Source: Deltaproteobacteria bacterium (GTDB lineage Bacteria; Desulfobacterota; Desulfarculia; Adiutricales; Adiutricaceae). Taken from it: a stretch of DNA of 6,014 bases. Each line of letters opens with the position of its first letter. Positions within the stretch are counted from its first letter, which is position 1. The stretch is from the NCBI GenBank assembly GCA_031278835.1, contig JAITJP010000367.1, positions 1-6,014 of the forward strand, in the 5' to 3' direction. This document shows positions 5,455-6,014 of the stretch, in pieces. Position numbers and translations under genes: made by a program. The notes beneath the pieces are model-generated. The model made no database searches. It was not told where the DNA came from and worked only from the letters and a program-made list of their open reading frames with translations.

Positions 5455-6014
5455 TCATTCGGGTTCAACCGTGATCGTAGCCGTACCGGCCCCATCGGTC
5501 AAGGTCTCGGCCGTCAGGTCCCTGGCCGCCGCGTCGCTTAAGGAACCCGAGACCGCGCCCTGGGGCCCGGCCGGCGAGGGGCTGGCCGGGGCGGCCGAAG
5601 CCGGGGCCGGAGAAGCCGGGACCCGGGAAGTACTGGAGTAAACCGTGGCCGGGCCTTGGCGATAATGGAGAACCACCACGTTTTGATTGGGATCCAGGGA
5701 GGTCATGTTGTCGGGCAGGCTGACTGGGGTAAAAAGATAGCTGCGCCCGTTAAACTGAAAACTCTGACCGGCGATGGTCAGTTCAATCGAAGGGCCTCCG
5801 GTCGAGTTGCCGTTTAGGACCAAATTTCCTCCCAGAGTGATGTTTTCCGTATCCAGTATGGATTTTAGAACCGGCCTAAACTCCTTGGGGCTGGAAATTA
5901 TGTTAAAGCCGTTTTTACGTAGTATTTGAAGTTCTTCGGTGGAGAGATTGCCGTACTCCAGGATATATCGGCCCTTTTCCGTTTCCCAAAAAACCGGGGG
6001 CATATTGCCCAGGT
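5455..6014 (-). CDS. Unrecognised protein, C-terminal part, with Ala/Pro/Ser linker (partial)
   Basis: I do not recognise this family. The frame is open to the right edge (LGN precedes the Met at 6003), so that Met is probably internal and the protein is longer than the 186 or so residues seen. Counting from that Met, residues 6-50 look like an alpha/beta segment ('GRYILEYGNLSTEELQILRKNGFNII'). Residues 55-113 are rich in beta-type residues with Gly/Asn turns ('ITLGGNLVLNG', 'IELTIAGQSFQFNGRSYLF'). Residues 128-150 are an Ala/Pro/Ser-rich linker, and the last 30 residues are acidic and Thr/Ala-rich with the end 'TATITVEPE'. A Pro/Ala-rich spacer like this often joins domains in envelope or exported proteins, but no signal peptide can be checked because the N-terminus is outside the window. 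It is on the same strand as the kinase gene, 134 bp upstream, with a terminator-like hairpin between them, so co-transcription is uncertain. Confidence 0.72.
   Translation of the reverse strand, partial: LGNMPPVFWETEKGRYILEYGNLSTEELQILRKNGFNIISSPKEFRPVLKSILDTENITLGGNLVLNGNSTGGPSIELTIAGQSFQFNGRSYLFTPVSLPDNMTSLDPNQNVVVLHYRQGPATVYSSTSRVPASPAPASAAPASPSPAGPQGAVSGSLSDAAARDLTAETLTDGAGTATITVEPE

Overview
The window looks like part of a bacterial chromosome with patchy composition. Positions 1 to about 1180 are AT-rich and carry transposase remnants. From about 1180 to the right edge the DNA is GC-richer, with long minus-strand genes and many GGCC tetranucleotides. The gene content (a molybdenum-cofactor guanylyltransferase and a large multi-PAS hybrid histidine kinase with Pro/Ala-rich linkers) fits an anaerobic or respiratory Gram-negative such as a Desulfobacterota (deltaproteobacterial) member. 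That placement is a weak inference; no marker gene here proves it.

Layout, left to right. (i) 2-571 (+): C-terminal part of a DDE transposase of the IS1634/IS4-like type, open to the left window edge. (ii) About 641-1069 (-): degraded N-terminal part of the same general type of transposase, with in-frame stops and pointing towards the first fragment. (iii) 1068-1149: two nearly identical 29-bp direct repeats. (iv) 1177-1875 (-): mobA, ending in a (CCGGGC)3 tract that on the other strand is a GC palindrome followed by seven T. A perfect 8-bp inverted repeat lies just upstream of its start. (v) 1876-2227: no gene seen, but several stem-loops and nested GATC palindromes downstream of the kinase. 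(vi) 2228-5320 (-): a 1030-residue soluble hybrid histidine kinase with PAS-like domains, HisKA, HATPase and two receiver domains, preceded by four copies of an 8-residue NPGA repeat. (vii) 5321-5454: its leader, with a terminator-like hairpin, a TATAAT box and a GGAGG/CCTCC hairpin. (viii) 5455-6014 (-): C-terminal part of an unrecognised protein with an Ala/Pro/Ser-rich linker, running off the right edge.

The genes do not form an obvious pathway. mobA would finish the molybdopterin guanine dinucleotide cofactor for molybdoenzymes encoded elsewhere. The kinase probably senses a cytoplasmic cue and needs a separate phosphotransfer (HPt) protein, because none is fused to it. The left end is an insertion-sequence graveyard next to mobA. 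I see no clear new multi-gene system. The most interesting items are the unlisted transposase remnant with its stops, the paired 29-bp repeats, the tandem repeat in the kinase linker and the possible attenuator in the kinase leader.
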